A stretch of DNA of 64,000 nt from Coniella vitis. Lineage: Eukaryota > Ascomycota > Sordariomycetes > Diaporthales > Schizoparmaceae. The notes beneath the pieces were generated by a model. It worked only from the letters and a program-made list of their open reading frames with translations. It did not search any database and was not told where the DNA came from. Made by a program: the position numbers and the translations under genes. Below are positions 34,068 to 45,210 of this stretch, one piece after another. How positions within the stretch are numbered: position 1 is the stretch's first letter; every line of letters starts with the position of its first letter. The stretch lies in assembly GCA_011317545.1 (NCBI GenBank), contig WUJK01000001.1, positions 124,001 through 188,000 of the forward strand, read 5' to 3'.

Positions 34068-35978
34068 TCACTGTCTCGCCAGCCTAGCAGCCTTGAACCT
34101 GCTGATGCGTTTACCGCCCTCTTCTTCCTCTGGGTATTCAATGGGCGACTGGGTCTCTTTGGTAAAGCCTCCTTCTTTCAGTATCAACCGGTTTCTCATC
34201 CGGTGGTACTCAGTCGCAGCCTCTTGGTGTAACAGCGCAGCATCAAACTCGTCCGGTTCCTTGACATCCACTGGGGTTTCCCGTTCCAGAATAGTTCCGG
34301 CAAGTGTCTTGCCCTCGGGCCCTGTGGGTGCTGTCCGCACCTCTTCCTGGCCAAGAAAGCGCACAGGCGCATCTGCTGGGCCTTTGGGTATGGTAGGGGT
34401 TTGTTGAGCCGGCAAAGCACCCACAGTGCTAGAAGCAGCAGCCTTGGCCTTCTTGAACCGTGAGACTTTCTTGGGTTCCGCAGGAGGCTCACTTGCAGTC
34501 ATTGCCTGCGTTGGAGCGCTTCGCTCAACAATCGTCGTCTTCATGGGATCAACGAATGGCTCTTCTGATTCAGAGACAGCCACCACCGCGTTGTTGGATG
34601 AATCTGGAGCTGGAGCAACGTCAAGAGCACTGGCAAACTTGACACCCTTCTTTGCAGACTTGTCATTTGCCGGTGCTTGGTCATCCGTCTTGAGGGCAGA
34701 CTTGACCTGAGGCTGTGGCTGGATCGTGATCCGACCAATGCCCTCGTCACGGACGTCATCTTGATCACTCTCTTTCTCGTCTCCCTGCTTCTGACTCTCG
34801 GCTGCAAGCTCTCGCATCGATTTGATACCAAGCTTTTGCTGAAGCTCCTCCATCCGAGCGCGGTAGTCGTCGTTCACAACGCGGTACTTGTAACGGCCAT
34901 GTTCGTCCTCGTCTTCTTCGCCGTAATCCTCTTCTTCCTCGTCTTCAAATTCGTATGCGTCGTCAAAGTCCGAGTTGCCCTCCTCGTCGATTTCAAGCTC
35001 CGCAACGATGGGCGCTATTTCCTCCATGCTATACCTCAGCATTTCTCGTCTCAACTCTGCGTCTTCTGCAGACTCTTCCTGGGGTATGACGGGATCCTCT
35101 ATCGGAAGTGCTTGTTCTCGAGCCTTTTCCATGATCTCCCCTAAGCGTTGTGCAGTCTTAGACAAAGGCGGAATAGCATTGGCAACAGAGTCATGCCCTG
35201 GCTTTGTATCCTCTGCGAAGGACACACCCTTTTTCGTGGATGTCTGTTCCAGCTTGGATTCTGGTTTCGTTTTTGGCTCATCTATGTGTGTCCGGGTCGC
35301 GGTTGCGTTTATTATTCCTGCGTCCTCTATCATTTCCACAGACACTTCATCCTCGTCTTGTGCATTTTCAATACTGTTTGCCTGTGCGCTGGTTGATGCC
35401 TCAGCCTCAGGCTCTTCACCCCCTTCAGGCAATTCATCAATCCCAGCCTTGGCCAACGCCTCCTGAATTTGAGGCTGCAGATCGCCAGGTCGCTGCAGAT
35501 GATACGTCGTCACATTGTCATCGTCATCAAGCTGCTCGATAATATCCGTGATGGGCAGTCCTTCCTCATCCCGCACATCAGGGTTCACCACGACCGTCGC
35601 AGCTGCGAGTTTCTGCTCCGTCGCCGCAAGCTGCTTCTTCAGCGTCTCCACATTCTTGGAGACGTAATCAATCCGCCGAGACAAGATGTTGATGATTTGC
35701 GTGGGGGTTTTGCCTTGGTTGTTACCGCCGAAGAAAAGCTCTTCAACTTCTTTATCCGTCACGACTTCGCCCTCAAACTCCTCCTGGATCCGCTCCAGGT
35801 CTTGGCGACCGGCCGTGGGTGAGTCGCGGACAGCTTCGACCTCTTCCTTGAGCTGTTCGTATTCGGCATCGCTCATACGCCAGTATTGTAAGGTTTGTTG
35901 TAGCTTGGCGACGGTTTCGTCGAGCTGGCGGCGGTGACGTTCCAGGTCGATGAAGTGGTCTTTGACAACGGTGGCCAT
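34068..35978 (-). CDS. URI/Bud27-like unconventional prefoldin
   Basis: Single exon, 636 aa. URI1/Bud27 is an unconventional prefoldin that binds the RPB5 polymerase subunit and helps assemble RNA polymerases. The N-terminal prefoldin-like alpha domain has two long helices (about 1-60 and 95-130, LERHRRQLDETVAKLQQTL and IINILSRRIDYVSKNVETLK) around a short hairpin segment. The remainder is acidic and disordered, with Asp/Glu tracts and two related short motifs, GVSFAED and GVKFASA. The C-terminus ends with two similar basic segments, KKVSRFKKAKAA and KRISRFKAARLARQ, typical of the fungal DUF3835 region. The assignment rests on architecture and these short motifs. Confidence 0.8.
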   Translation of the reverse strand: MATVVKDHFIDLERHRRQLDETVAKLQQTLQYWRMSDAEYEQLKEEVEAVRDSPTAGRQDLERIQEEFEGEVVTDKEVEELFFGGNNQGKTPTQIINILSRRIDYVSKNVETLKKQLAATEQKLAAATVVVNPDVRDEEGLPITDIIEQLDDDDNVTTYHLQRPGDLQPQIQEALAKAGIDELPEGGEEPEAEASTSAQANSIENAQDEDEVSVEMIEDAGIINATATRTHIDEPKTKPESKLEQTSTKKGVSFAEDTKPGHDSVANAIPPLSKTAQRLGEIMEKAREQALPIEDPVIPQEESAEDAELRREMLRYSMEEIAPIVAELEIDEEGNSDFDDAYEFEDEEEEDYGEEDEDEHGRYKYRVVNDDYRARMEELQQKLGIKSMRELAAESQKQGDEKESDQDDVRDEGIGRITIQPQPQVKSALKTDDQAPANDKSAKKGVKFASALDVAPAPDSSNNAVVAVSESEEPFVDPMKTTIVERSAPTQAMTASEPPAEPKKVSRFKKAKAAASSTVGALPAQQTPTIPKGPADAPVRFLGQEEVRTAPTGPEGKTLAGTILERETPVDVKEPDEFDAALLHQEAATEYHRMRNRLILKEGGFTKETQSPIEYPEEEEGGKRISRFKAARLARQ

Positions 35979-36593
35979 GTTTTGTTGGTGAGTGGAGATG
36001 GATGGATCAGATAATCATGAGGGCAAGATGAAATGAGAAAGATATGCAGGATTGGAAAGGAATGTATTATGGTATAAGAGCAACTTCAAGCCATGACAGA
36101 TCTACCAAGAGTGGAAAAAAGAACAAAAGTGAAGAAACGTTGAAATACAAAACGGCAAAGACGAGGCTGTCAAACGAGCTCAGCAACTACCAGGATCGAG
36201 TTTTAAGGCTGAGATGACTAAGCCTTTTTCTTCCCGTTTTTTTTTTTTTTTTTTACCTGTATTGAGACACCACCACTGCGCGAGCCTTCGATACGCAAAG
36301 CTTTTTTAATCATCGTCACCCATCCTCCGCGAACACGTATTTTATTTGGGTGCTTGGGATTCACAGTATCTTGATTTTTTCTTCACATATCGATGATGAG
36401 GCCGTTAACTTTAAGTTATTGTCACTCCAAGCCCATTGCTGCCCATATCAGATCCACATATGAATTTACTCAATACACAAGTCATGACAAGAGTGGTCCT
36501 GTCATTGACTCGTAAAACAAAGATAGGAATTATTTTCCATAAACATGTTGTACACTTGCTTTCCCCCTCCCCCCCAACAAGCCATGCCATCTG
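35979..36593. other. Intergenic region between URI-like gene and DMT transporter
   Basis: About 615 bp: promoter of the URI-like gene and 3' flank of the transporter, both on the minus strand. It includes a T run at 36237-36254. No gene is seen. Confidence 0.45.
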
Positions 36594-37856
36594 CTACGTA
36601 TGCACAGGCCCGCTCTCTTCGCCGTCAGTGCCTGGCCGATGTGCCCCAAGCAGCGCCGTCTCCTCGTCCGCAATGGCCTTCCTAGCCGCTTCATCTGGCG
36701 CCGCAACCTGCGTCTTTTGCAGCGCCGACCACAACGTACTCGCCACAACGATTGCGCCGCCGACCCAGCTCCACCCAGTCGGCAGCACGCCCCAAATGGC
36801 CCAATCCAAGCTCAAGGCAAAAATGATCTGAGTGTAGAGCATCGACGTCGCCTTGGGGCTCTTGTCTAGCTGCAGACCCGTCGTTAAGAGAAACTGCAGC
36901 GCGAAACCCAGGAATCCCATGGAGCTTAGCAGCACCCATTCTTTGGCCGAGCGCGGTAGGACGAAGCCGATGCCTGGTAGGGTAACGAGGAGTAAACTCG
37001 AGCCTACTGTGGCGATAAAGGCAAAGTAGCTGACAGAGACGAGGGCATGGGCGCGGTTGCCAATGACCCGGATGATGGTGTAGGCCCCCGAGCCGCCGAT
37101 GATACCAACGAGGGACACAATGATGGCAAGGAGACGCTGCGCTGGGGTGACGGTGTCGAGGTTGCCTGAGGCACTGGGGTCGACCGGCTTGCCGAAAATG
37201 GCTTCTGGCTGGGCGATGACGATCACGCCGAGCATGGCGATGAGGCCGGCGGTCAGCTGCTTATTGGTGAAGGATTGGCCGAGGATGATATGGCAGGCCC
37301 ATGCTGTGGCAAGGGGGATGAGAAAACGCAAGACGGTGGCTTCGGCAAGAGGTAGGTAGTGCAGGGAGTCTGGAGGCATATTAGTATAAAAGTTGTATGC
37401 ATGTATGCATGGGAGAGGAAGTCTTGCACGTACAATACAAGGCAAACAAGCCCACATAGCCAAAAAGAGCGCGCAAGACAAGCAGGTATCTGATCTCGGG
37501 GGCTCCAAACGGAAAATGAGGGACGCTGGTCCACCACATATAGGTCAGGCTGAGCAGGAATGTGATTCCCATACGAAACACAATAATCTAAGCAATAGTA
37601 ACATATTAGATGATGAATATTCTCTTGGCAAGGTTGTGAAGGAGCGAAAGCATACTTGAAAGACATGGAAGCCAGCCCCGCCCTGTTCTTGCTGAAGATA
37701 CCGTGTAATGGCATCCATACAAGCCCCAAATACTTCTCCTAACAAGATCAAGATGGCGCCTTTGTTGTCCTCCCAGATGGATCGCCAGAAACTTGGCCTG
37801 GGACCCTCAATAGCAACGGCATGGGGACCATCTTGGTCCTCGTTCCTGGAGGCCAT
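36594..37856 (-). CDS. EamA/DMT-superfamily transporter (SLC35G1/YMR253C-like)
   Basis: Three exons, 37856-37656, 37587-37434 and 37369-36594, give 376 aa. About ten transmembrane segments form two EamA repeats: one ends near YLPLAEATVLRFLIPLATAW, and the second runs from GIIGGSGAYTIIRVIG to GGAIVVASTLWSAL. The joints FHVFQ/IIVFRMG and FALY/YSLHYLP keep both phase and helices. N- and C-termini are charged and presumably cytosolic. The pattern matches fungal drug/metabolite transporters like yeast YMR253C and animal SLC35G1; the substrate cannot be read from the sequence. The adjacent alpha/beta hydrolase is divergent across about 1.2 kb. Confidence 0.88.
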
Positions 37857-39050
37857 ATTGTGAGGTTTTCGTTGTTTTTTTTGCTGAGGGTTCGAGATTG
37901 CCAAGTGAAAGCAATTGGGGGGTTGTCTTTCTTTTTTCTCCCTAGATCTCCACTGCCACGCACCGAAACGACTTCGAAAACCGGAGATCGAAGTAGAACG
38001 GAGGGAAAAAAAAAAAAACACATGGAACGATACCCTCGAGTAATTCCCCGCGTCTGAATTACGCCATACAGAGGATGACTTGATAAGTCGACAAGACAAA
38101 ATCTAAAAGAGTCAGGAGCATATTTAGTCCAATAGAAGACAGTCGAAAAGAGCCGTGAAAACCCAGAGCAAAGTCATCGGACCGCGGGCACGCAAACCGG
38201 GCGGTGGTCCCCGTCGCCGCGAAGCGGCCGCTGCAGCAGACTGCTCCACTCGAAAGGGCATTATGCCTATCTAGGCCATGAGCACATGCATGGCTGGCTT
38301 GGGCCAGTTCGGCATAATCAGAGGAAGACCAGTTGCGCTGAGCAGTCATTCGAATTCTGTCCTGCCATCAGATCCTGTGATGGAATCGGCTGAAGTGGAG
38401 GGTGTAGTGCTGAATAAAGCTGATCGATGTTGTGGTAGTCTTGGCTCCTAGCTTCTAAGATACTATGGTGCCCTGAGCGCCGTCACATACTATAGTATCC
38501 AGCTTGCGAACCTGCACAGTAAAGGCTGACAGGGATTGGGTGCAGGGGGTGTTTTGTGGGCGCCGTGGCGCACCGTAGCGCAGTCCCACAGCAGGCTCAT
38601 AAATGGTCAGCCAGGCTGCCCGGCTGCCCAGCTGCCCAGGTAGGAAAATAAAAGTTGTGCCGCTAAATACCTGCACCCGCTCGCAGCCTGACTGCCTGCC
38701 TGCCTGTACCGCGCCATCCGTGTAAGTCAACTGATTACATGCAGGGTCCACGCCACGACGTCAACATCGCGTCGCTGGACTGGCAAAACTTTCCATTACA
38801 CAAATCACAACCCTTTACGACGAGTTTGCTGTGTAGTTCCTGTGTGCGTGCGATTGAATCTTTCGTTCTTTCTTTCGCGCGAAATAACATCATATCGTCA
38901 TGCTCAAGTTCGCATCAGCTGCTTGTCGCCATCCAGCCCAGCGCTGAAGCCTGGCTCTTAGATTCACGACTATCGAATCCCCGAGTACCGCCACGGCGTC
39001 CTCCTCCTCGGACACTCCTCTTCAGAGTGTACCTAGGCAGTTCGCTCATC
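37857..39050. promoter_or_regulatory. Divergent intergenic region with short repeats
   Basis: About 1.2 kb upstream of both the transporter and the hydrolase. It carries an A run at 38006-38020, short TGCCTGCC-type and CTGCCC-type repeats around 38,610-38,710, and TACTATAGTA/TACTATGG words near 38460-38495. No gene is supported. Confidence 0.4.
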
Positions 39051-40460
39051 ATGCTTCCTGAACCGACCCTCTCCTTTACCATTCCTAGCATCCATGACCA
39101 CCCAGCTACGCTCGAATGCCGCATCTACCACCCTCGATCGCTCACTCCCGCCTCCCGCCACCGCCCATGGCGCAAACACGCTGCCATCGTCGCCCATCCG
39201 TACGTGCCACTAGGCGGCTGCTTTGAAGATGCGGTTGTTGAGACCATCTCGGCTGTATTGCTGCGACAAGGCTTTCTTGTCGGCACTTTTAACTTCCGAG
39301 GCGCGGGCGGCTCTACAGGACGAACCTCGTGGACATCCAAAGCAGAAAAGAACGATTACACGTCCTTTGCAGCGTTTTTGTACTACTATGTCCACTTCCT
39401 GGACCCCTTTTCTCCACAACCCAAAGAGACCGTCATCAGCCCTCCAGTTGATGCACAAACTCTGTCATCGCATACGAATGGAAACATTGAGGGTGCAGGA
39501 CAAGAGCTGACAGGGGACGTTGCTGCTTCACCTGCGCCCGTCTTGCTGTGTTGCGGCTATTCCTACGGCGCCATGATCACGACGCTCTTGCCACCCATTC
39601 AAGCCATCCTCGAGCCCTTTGTCGCCCCACAAACGGCCTCGGCAGCAGCGGATATACGTCTACGGGCGCAACATCTAGCGGAGAAGCAAAACATCATTCT
39701 GGGCAGTGCGCGCGCGGCGCTTTGCTCAGAGGGTCCCGTCTCGCCTCGGAAGCCAGCAACAACGAGCATGCGTGTTGGCGGCGATGAAGACAAGCGGCGA
39801 AGTCAGGACCACGGCCGCCACAGCTTCTCAGTGGATACAGATGAGAAGATTCGCAAAGGGGTCGCGGATTTGCTACAGAGAGTAAAGGCTCACCAGCTCC
39901 ATTACCACCACCACCACCAACACCATCAACAGCACAGCTGGAGCATATCCACAGAGCCGGGCTCTGTGGACAAAGCTGCTGTAGCAGATGCAGAGACTCG
40001 TCAAGAAGGAGAATTGGCATGTTTGCCTCCAGTTCCTGGGCTTACTTTGCCTCGAATGGCTTATTTGCTCGTTTCTCCTCCTGTTGGGTGGGCTACTAGC
40101 CTCATGACATTAAATGTCGGGGGACTTCTTGCAAAACGGCCCAAGCTGTTGCCCAAGATATCAATGCGTGAAGGAACAAATACAATGGATAGAGCAGCGG
40201 AACCTGGGAGGGGCACTTTTATCGCTAGCCCAGAGACGCAAAAGCTCATTGACAATCCTACTCTTACGATATACGGCGATTCAGATGTCTTCGTGGCGGT
40301 CAAGAAGTTTCGAGAATGGGCTGTGCGGCTACAGTCCGCTCCTGGATCCAATTTCAGGGCGCACGAAGTGTCGACGGCAGGACATTTTTATATTGAAGCG
40401 GGCACGGCGCAGAGGCTTGCCGATGCTGTGCGTGTGTTTGCGGAGGAGTTCTTAGTGTGA
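39051..40460 (+). CDS. Alpha/beta-hydrolase fold protein (COG2945-like)
   Basis: Single exon, 469 aa from the ATG at 39051; the frame is open upstream to 38739 but that part has no recognisable protein. It shows the hydrolase core: an HPYVPLGG oxyanion-type loop, FNFRGAGGSTG after strand 4, nucleophile elbow GYSYGA with S171, acid candidates D410/D412 in YGDSDVFV, and H445 in TAGHFYIE. A long insertion between the nucleophile and the acid (about 180-380) holds a basic segment and a His-rich run (39902-39930). COG2945-type hydrolases are small bacterial enzymes; the fungal version is larger. The substrate is unknown. It is the last gene before the mobile block, whose duplication begins about 600 bp downstream. 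Confidence 0.85.
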   Translation: MLPEPTLSFTIPSIHDHPATLECRIYHPRSLTPASRHRPWRKHAAIVAHPYVPLGGCFEDAVVETISAVLLRQGFLVGTFNFRGAGGSTGRTSWTSKAEKNDYTSFAAFLYYYVHFLDPFSPQPKETVISPPVDAQTLSSHTNGNIEGAGQELTGDVAASPAPVLLCCGYSYGAMITTLLPPIQAILEPFVAPQTASAAADIRLRAQHLAEKQNIILGSARAALCSEGPVSPRKPATTSMRVGGDEDKRRSQDHGRHSFSVDTDEKIRKGVADLLQRVKAHQLHYHHHHQHHQQHSWSISTEPGSVDKAAVADAETRQEGELACLPPVPGLTLPRMAYLLVSPPVGWATSLMTLNVGGLLAKRPKLLPKISMREGTNTMDRAAEPGRGTFIASPETQKLIDNPTLTIYGDSDVFVAVKKFREWAVRLQSAPGSNFRAHEVSTAGHFYIEAGTAQRLADAVRVFAEEFLV

Positions 40461-41057
40461 GCCTCTGTCTCCAACGAGGATTATTGGTGATATTATAGAC
40501 TTGATACCCTACAGTTTTGGAATACACAGCGTTTCGTTCCTCTTAGATTCCATTCTGGTTAGGGGTCTTGTATGAGGCATGATTATCTTAATTAGACTTT
40601 TCTCAAAACTTTGAATCGCAAATGCCGAGCACGCCCCTGCTACTTGTAACTCTTGCCAGGTTCTTGCGAGACCAAGAACTTGGTAGTGAAAGCAAAGTTC
40701 CGGCCGGCATTAGATCGTGAGATAACGTTGACGACATGTCATCAGAAGAATTACGATGCCTCTCCCTACTCTCTGTGGTGTGCACTTGTTTCTCGATTAG
40801 CAGACTGTACCTGGTTTCTTCTTGATTGCCTGATTGACTGACCAGCCTGATTGACTATGTAGCATACATGAGCTTGTAGGTTCCTTTCACATACCAGGGT
40901 TACTTTCCCAAGGAAGTCGTTTCATCGCCGTCGGCTCCTCTTGGCTGCGTGTGTCCCAGTTGCAGAAATCCCATCTCACGTGGTGTTGGGGTTGCGGGTG
41001 CGGGTGCGGGTGCGGTACGGCTGTGAGTGGGCGCATTCGTGGGTGTGGGTGTAATGC
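40461..41057. other. 3' flank of the hydrolase, up to the transposon target site
   Basis: About 600 bp of normal-composition DNA with a GGGTGC-type simple repeat at 40984-41018. No RIP-like change is apparent up to the target duplication. No gene is seen. Confidence 0.5.
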
Positions 41058-41063
41058 GGTGAC
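41058..41063. repeat. Left target-site duplication GGTGAC
   Basis: GGTGAC directly abuts the left inverted repeat and is repeated exactly at 59507-59512. This reconstructs an empty site ...TAATGC-GGTGAC-GGGTCATT. Confidence 0.85.
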
Positions 41064-41114
41064 TACGGAGGTCTGCAGCGCTCACTATCCCATATTTCAT
41101 TCCTGAATTAATTT
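41064..41114 (+). repeat. Left terminal inverted repeat
   Basis: Begins TACGGAGGTCTGCAGCGCTC. It matches the reverse complement of 59456-59506 at 49 of 51 positions. Both mismatches (41087 and 41091) are explained by CpA-to-TpA change, one in each copy. Confidence 0.9.
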
Positions 41115-41349
41115 GAGTTAGATTTTAAGCATTCTTCCTATAAGCACCCTACTAGTATATAAAATGAAAATTATTCAGTTTATTCTAGGGCTATAGAAAA
41201 CGTATTTTTAATACCCCTTTATTATTATCGTAGCAGGTATTCTCCTAAGAATTTTTTAATATTATAGTAAAGCTTACTTAACTGTTAATTAAACTAATAA
41301 AGCCTCTAGCCTCCCTTTCCTAAATCTAATTATACCTATAGGTTATACC

Positions 41350-43760
41350 CCTTATAATCTAGACTTTATCTATAACTAGATTACTTAATAATATTCCCTC
41401 GGAGTATTAATACCGGAGCTCCTTATAATGTTTCGAGATTATTATAATATTCGTATTAGCCGGTAAACTCTTTATCGTTATATAAGAGCTTAGGATATCC
41501 CTACTTAGTAGACCTATATATAGGACTCCCCGGCTTTATAGGATCGGATTCGTACCTACTTTTTTAACTTTAAACTAACTAATAAATAACTTAAATATTT
41601 ACTTAAGAAAGAAGGATTTACTATTTCTATTACTAATATTAAACGGCTTTATAAAAGTATCGACCTATAATATCGATTATCTAACCTTAAAATCGATAAA
41701 CGGAAGGAAGAACTCCGACGTTACTTTAGGGAATATTCCGTAATCGATTAGCGCGATTCGGATACTAACTAGCCTTAAGGTAACGCCCGGTTAAATAATA
41801 AAGTAAACCCTAGGGCTAAACTTATCTAACTTTTTCCTCGATTAAATCGATATAGGCTTTATAACTATTTATATTCCTATATAAATATTAATATCTTAAT
41901 ATATTAAGCTTTTATAGAATTTAAGTAATAGTTTCTCGAATAGATAAATAAGCGGTATTAGTAACTCCGAAAGCGCTATAGCGACTTTATAATATTAGGT
42001 CCGAATTATATTTAGTTTATAGATAGATATTATAAGCTTTAAAAGTTTAGCTTTAAGATTTATACTACGATTAATATATACTTACGTTTTATTCTATAGC
42101 TCTTTTATAATTAGTTAGGATTAATCGAGCGATTAATCCTAGTATAATATATTAACTCGATTAATACCTTAGGATTTATATTAATAATTATCCGTTCTAA
42201 TTATAAAGGAGAAATATCGCTTATAGCTATAATATACTAATAGCTTTCCTATATAAGTAAATTAAAATATAAGGTTAAACTTAAACGGATAGTTAAGGGC
42301 GATATTACTTAGGATAAACCGAAGGTATTAGAATTATCTATTAGCTAGGAACTACTAATTTATAATTTAGATATACTATTAATACTCGATAATATTTAGC
42401 GCTTTAATAAGAGTATAAAGAACTAGAGAATCGAGTCCTATTAGATATAGCTTAGTAAAGGTCGGATATTCTTTTAGTAGATATATTTAAATTTAATAAT
42501 ATAAAGAAGTCTATTTATTAATATATTTATCTCCTAAAACTACTTTAATCGCCTTTAACGCGAAGGCTTATAATTATAGAATTATACTACCGATTATATT
42601 ACCCTTCTCTATACCTTTATATTATAAATTCGCTAGGAATACTCTTCCTTTATTAAGGAGTAGAATAGCTATTTTATCCGTAAATAGTATAACCGGCGGT
42701 ATATTTAGGAAAGGAAACCTAGTATTCTTTTTAGGTTATTATAAAAGGGAAAGGTAATTAATTACTAAGTCGAATACTCGAGAAGTTATTTATAATAATT
42801 AAAAACTTTAATTAAGATCGATAGAGTAGAATATAACGAATACCTCCTATAACTTATCTACAAACTTTACTTTAAAATTATATAAAACTTCTTATTTATA
42901 GCTACCGAAGATACTCGATTACTATATCTTATATTATATCGGTATCTTTAATATTAATTTAATCTTTACTATATATCTAGAGCCGAACTATTATTATCGG
43001 AATTACCGAAAGCTATTAACGGCTAGTAAGGGTTCTAAAACGCCCTTCGAAAAATAGGTCTTAATCCTATACTAATCTATACCGTAATAGATACTATAGA
43101 GTTAAATAATAAGGAGGATATTTATTATTAGATATATACTTTCCGTAAGAAAAATATCGGAGTAAATCTTAGCTAATAAGTATAACTAGAATAAAGCGCG
43201 AATATTAAAGAATAGGAGTAATAGGGGTAAAATACCTAGCGGGATATACTTAGTTTAAAGGATTAATAATAAGAGATTAGATAGATTTCGAATAAAGATT
43301 CCGTACTTATTTCGTTAGAATTATAAATCCCGAGATTAAAGAAATTAATACCTAAAAGAATATTAAGAAAACTATTCCTATATTTATTTAAAAAGATAAT
43401 ATCGAAGGAGGAAGGGTAGTAGGTTCGATATTTCTATAAATAACTAAATATCTATCCTATTCTATTATTAAGATTAATAGCTATTAGCTTTCTATCTCTA
43501 TCTTATATATTAATCTACCTACTTATATTATTAATATAAATAATTAAGCTATACTAAATAACCTAGCCGGCGATATACCTATTAATAACTAGGCCGCGCT
43601 AAATAACTTAGCCGGTAGCGTATCTATTAATAACTAGGCTATACTAAATAACCTAGCTAGCGGTATCGTTATACCTATCGGCGGTATACCTATTAATAAT
43701 TAAGCCGCGCTAAATAACCTAGCCGGTAATAATAGCACCGCTATATAAATAGGTCTTTAA
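41350..43760 (+). pseudogene. Retroviral-type (rve) integrase/transposase relic
   Basis: One plus-strand frame stays readable through RIP-type stops. The N-terminal part contains SRRTLYRHIRAW-like and DSPALQDRIRTYFF-like segments (stops read as Q/R/W), then KKEGFTISITNIKRL, a helix-turn-helix-like region typical of fungal 'integrase core domain' proteins. The catalytic core follows: LGPNYI-stop-FID with the first Asp at 42022-42024, a second motif where the expected Asp is Asn (AAT, 42199-42201), and N-stop-RIES with the Glu at 42433-42435. All lie in one frame. The C-terminal NSHFIRKQ-like and KPSILF-like segments also fit the family. A 45-bp minisatellite follows. The limits are approximate; the family call is from memory of the protein pattern. 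Confidence 0.75.
43548..43728 (+). repeat. 45-bp minisatellite in the integrase tail region
   Basis: About four copies of a unit of roughly 45 bp built around CTAAATAACCTAGCCGG...TATTAATAAC. The period is a multiple of three, so it would encode a 15-residue repeat (LNNLAG-type in one frame). Copies differ mostly by C/T and G/A. Confidence 0.7.
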
Positions 43761-44359
43761 TAATATTATTATATAAGATAATAAGAGCTAATTATAAATT
43801 AGAATCTACCCTAGGTTATCTATCCTATAAGGCTAAGATTAATTTTAAGCCGAATATAAGCCTATATATAATAGGTAATTATTAATACCGTTAATCCTTA
43901 CTATCGTTACTTCCCTTATTCTAGATATGCTTATTACTAATCGCGCTATAAAGAGCTTATTACCTATTTAGATTAACCTAATATATAAGAAGGGGCTTAT
44001 ATCCTATATAAAGATACTAAAGTATATTATAAGTAGATACCCTAGTATATACTTATTAATATTATAAGGCTTAATATACTTATTAAGTTAAAGGTAGTAA
44101 ATATCCCTATTAATAATAATAAGTATAATATTAAGTACGAACGGGTTATAGCTATACTAAAGGTTATTAAAGACTTTTAAAATACTTAAGTAAAGGGTAC
44201 CCTTATTACTTTACGAATCCGATAATAAATCGGGGGGGGGAGGAGGGGAATAAAGGGATTATTAATAAATTATATTTTATATTAAATATATCCGAGGCTA
44301 TTTATTTTAAAGTATATAAGAATATAATAAGTATATATATTTAGATAGGGTAATAGTAT

Positions 44360-45210
44360 TATTATTTATTATTTTCTATTACTCTCTAATCTTAATTCTA
44401 GCTCTTCCTATATAATACCGCCCGAGTAATAAGTAATAGGCTTAAAGGTATATTTCTCTTCCTCTTTAGTATTAGTATTACCGTTATAATATTATCCGAT
44501 TTATAATCCGCTTTTAAACTTCCGTATATCTCCGAATTAGATATAGGTATATCCTATAAAGGTATCTTAGGGATAATATCCTTATCTAAGAAGAGTATAA
44601 AAAAGTCCGGTAAATCTAATAGCCTATTATCTAACCTAGCTATAGAATCCTAATTATCTATATTAAACTTATCCTTCTATATTTCTAACTTTACTTCTTC
44701 CTTTACCTTTTCCTCCTTTACCTTTTCCTCCTTTACCTTTTCCTACTTTATAATAACCTTTTTCTTTATTACTTTAGGTTTCTAATCTACCGACTTATCC
44801 TTCTTCGCCTCCTTTTTAGCCTTAATAAGATAACCCTATAGCTTCCGTATAGGTATTTTAAGCTTATCTATATCGATATTTAGAATATCGATAATATTTT
44901 TAGTAATAATATTTATAAATACTAAGTTATATATATTACCGTTCCCCCTTTTAGGTTTAATATATCCCTTTAGGTCCTTAAGTAAGATCGGGTTATCTAG
45001 ATCGAAGTATAATTCGTTAATATAGCTATTATTACTATAGGTATAGGAATATATAAATCGGAAGTCCTTAAAGTTATATTCTCTAGTAGAATTATATCCT
45101 AATTCGAATATATCTTCGATTAAGGCTGCTTAATTCGGATAATTAACCGAAAGTAGTATAGGGAATAGAGTAATCTAATAACTTCGGTTAAGATTAAAAT
45201 ACTTTATATT
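44360..45210 (-). pseudogene. Unidentified minus-strand relic with a Lys/Glu repeat
   Basis: A coherent minus-strand frame, interrupted only by RIP-type stops, reads IEDIFELGYNSTREYNFKDF and ELYFDLDNPILLKDLKGYIK in its first half. It then enters a charged segment with three EEKVK units (plus-strand 44695-44755, an 18-bp tandem repeat) and an acidic-basic tail. I do not recognise it. It is presumably cargo of the TIR element. A small frame shift near 44,470 may be an intron or an indel. Confidence 0.45.

Noticed and set aside
38739..39050. N-terminal extension of the alpha/beta hydrolase to an upstream ATG
   Set aside because: The extra 104 codons have no domain and read like a leader; the hydrolase fold starts just after the ATG at 39051.
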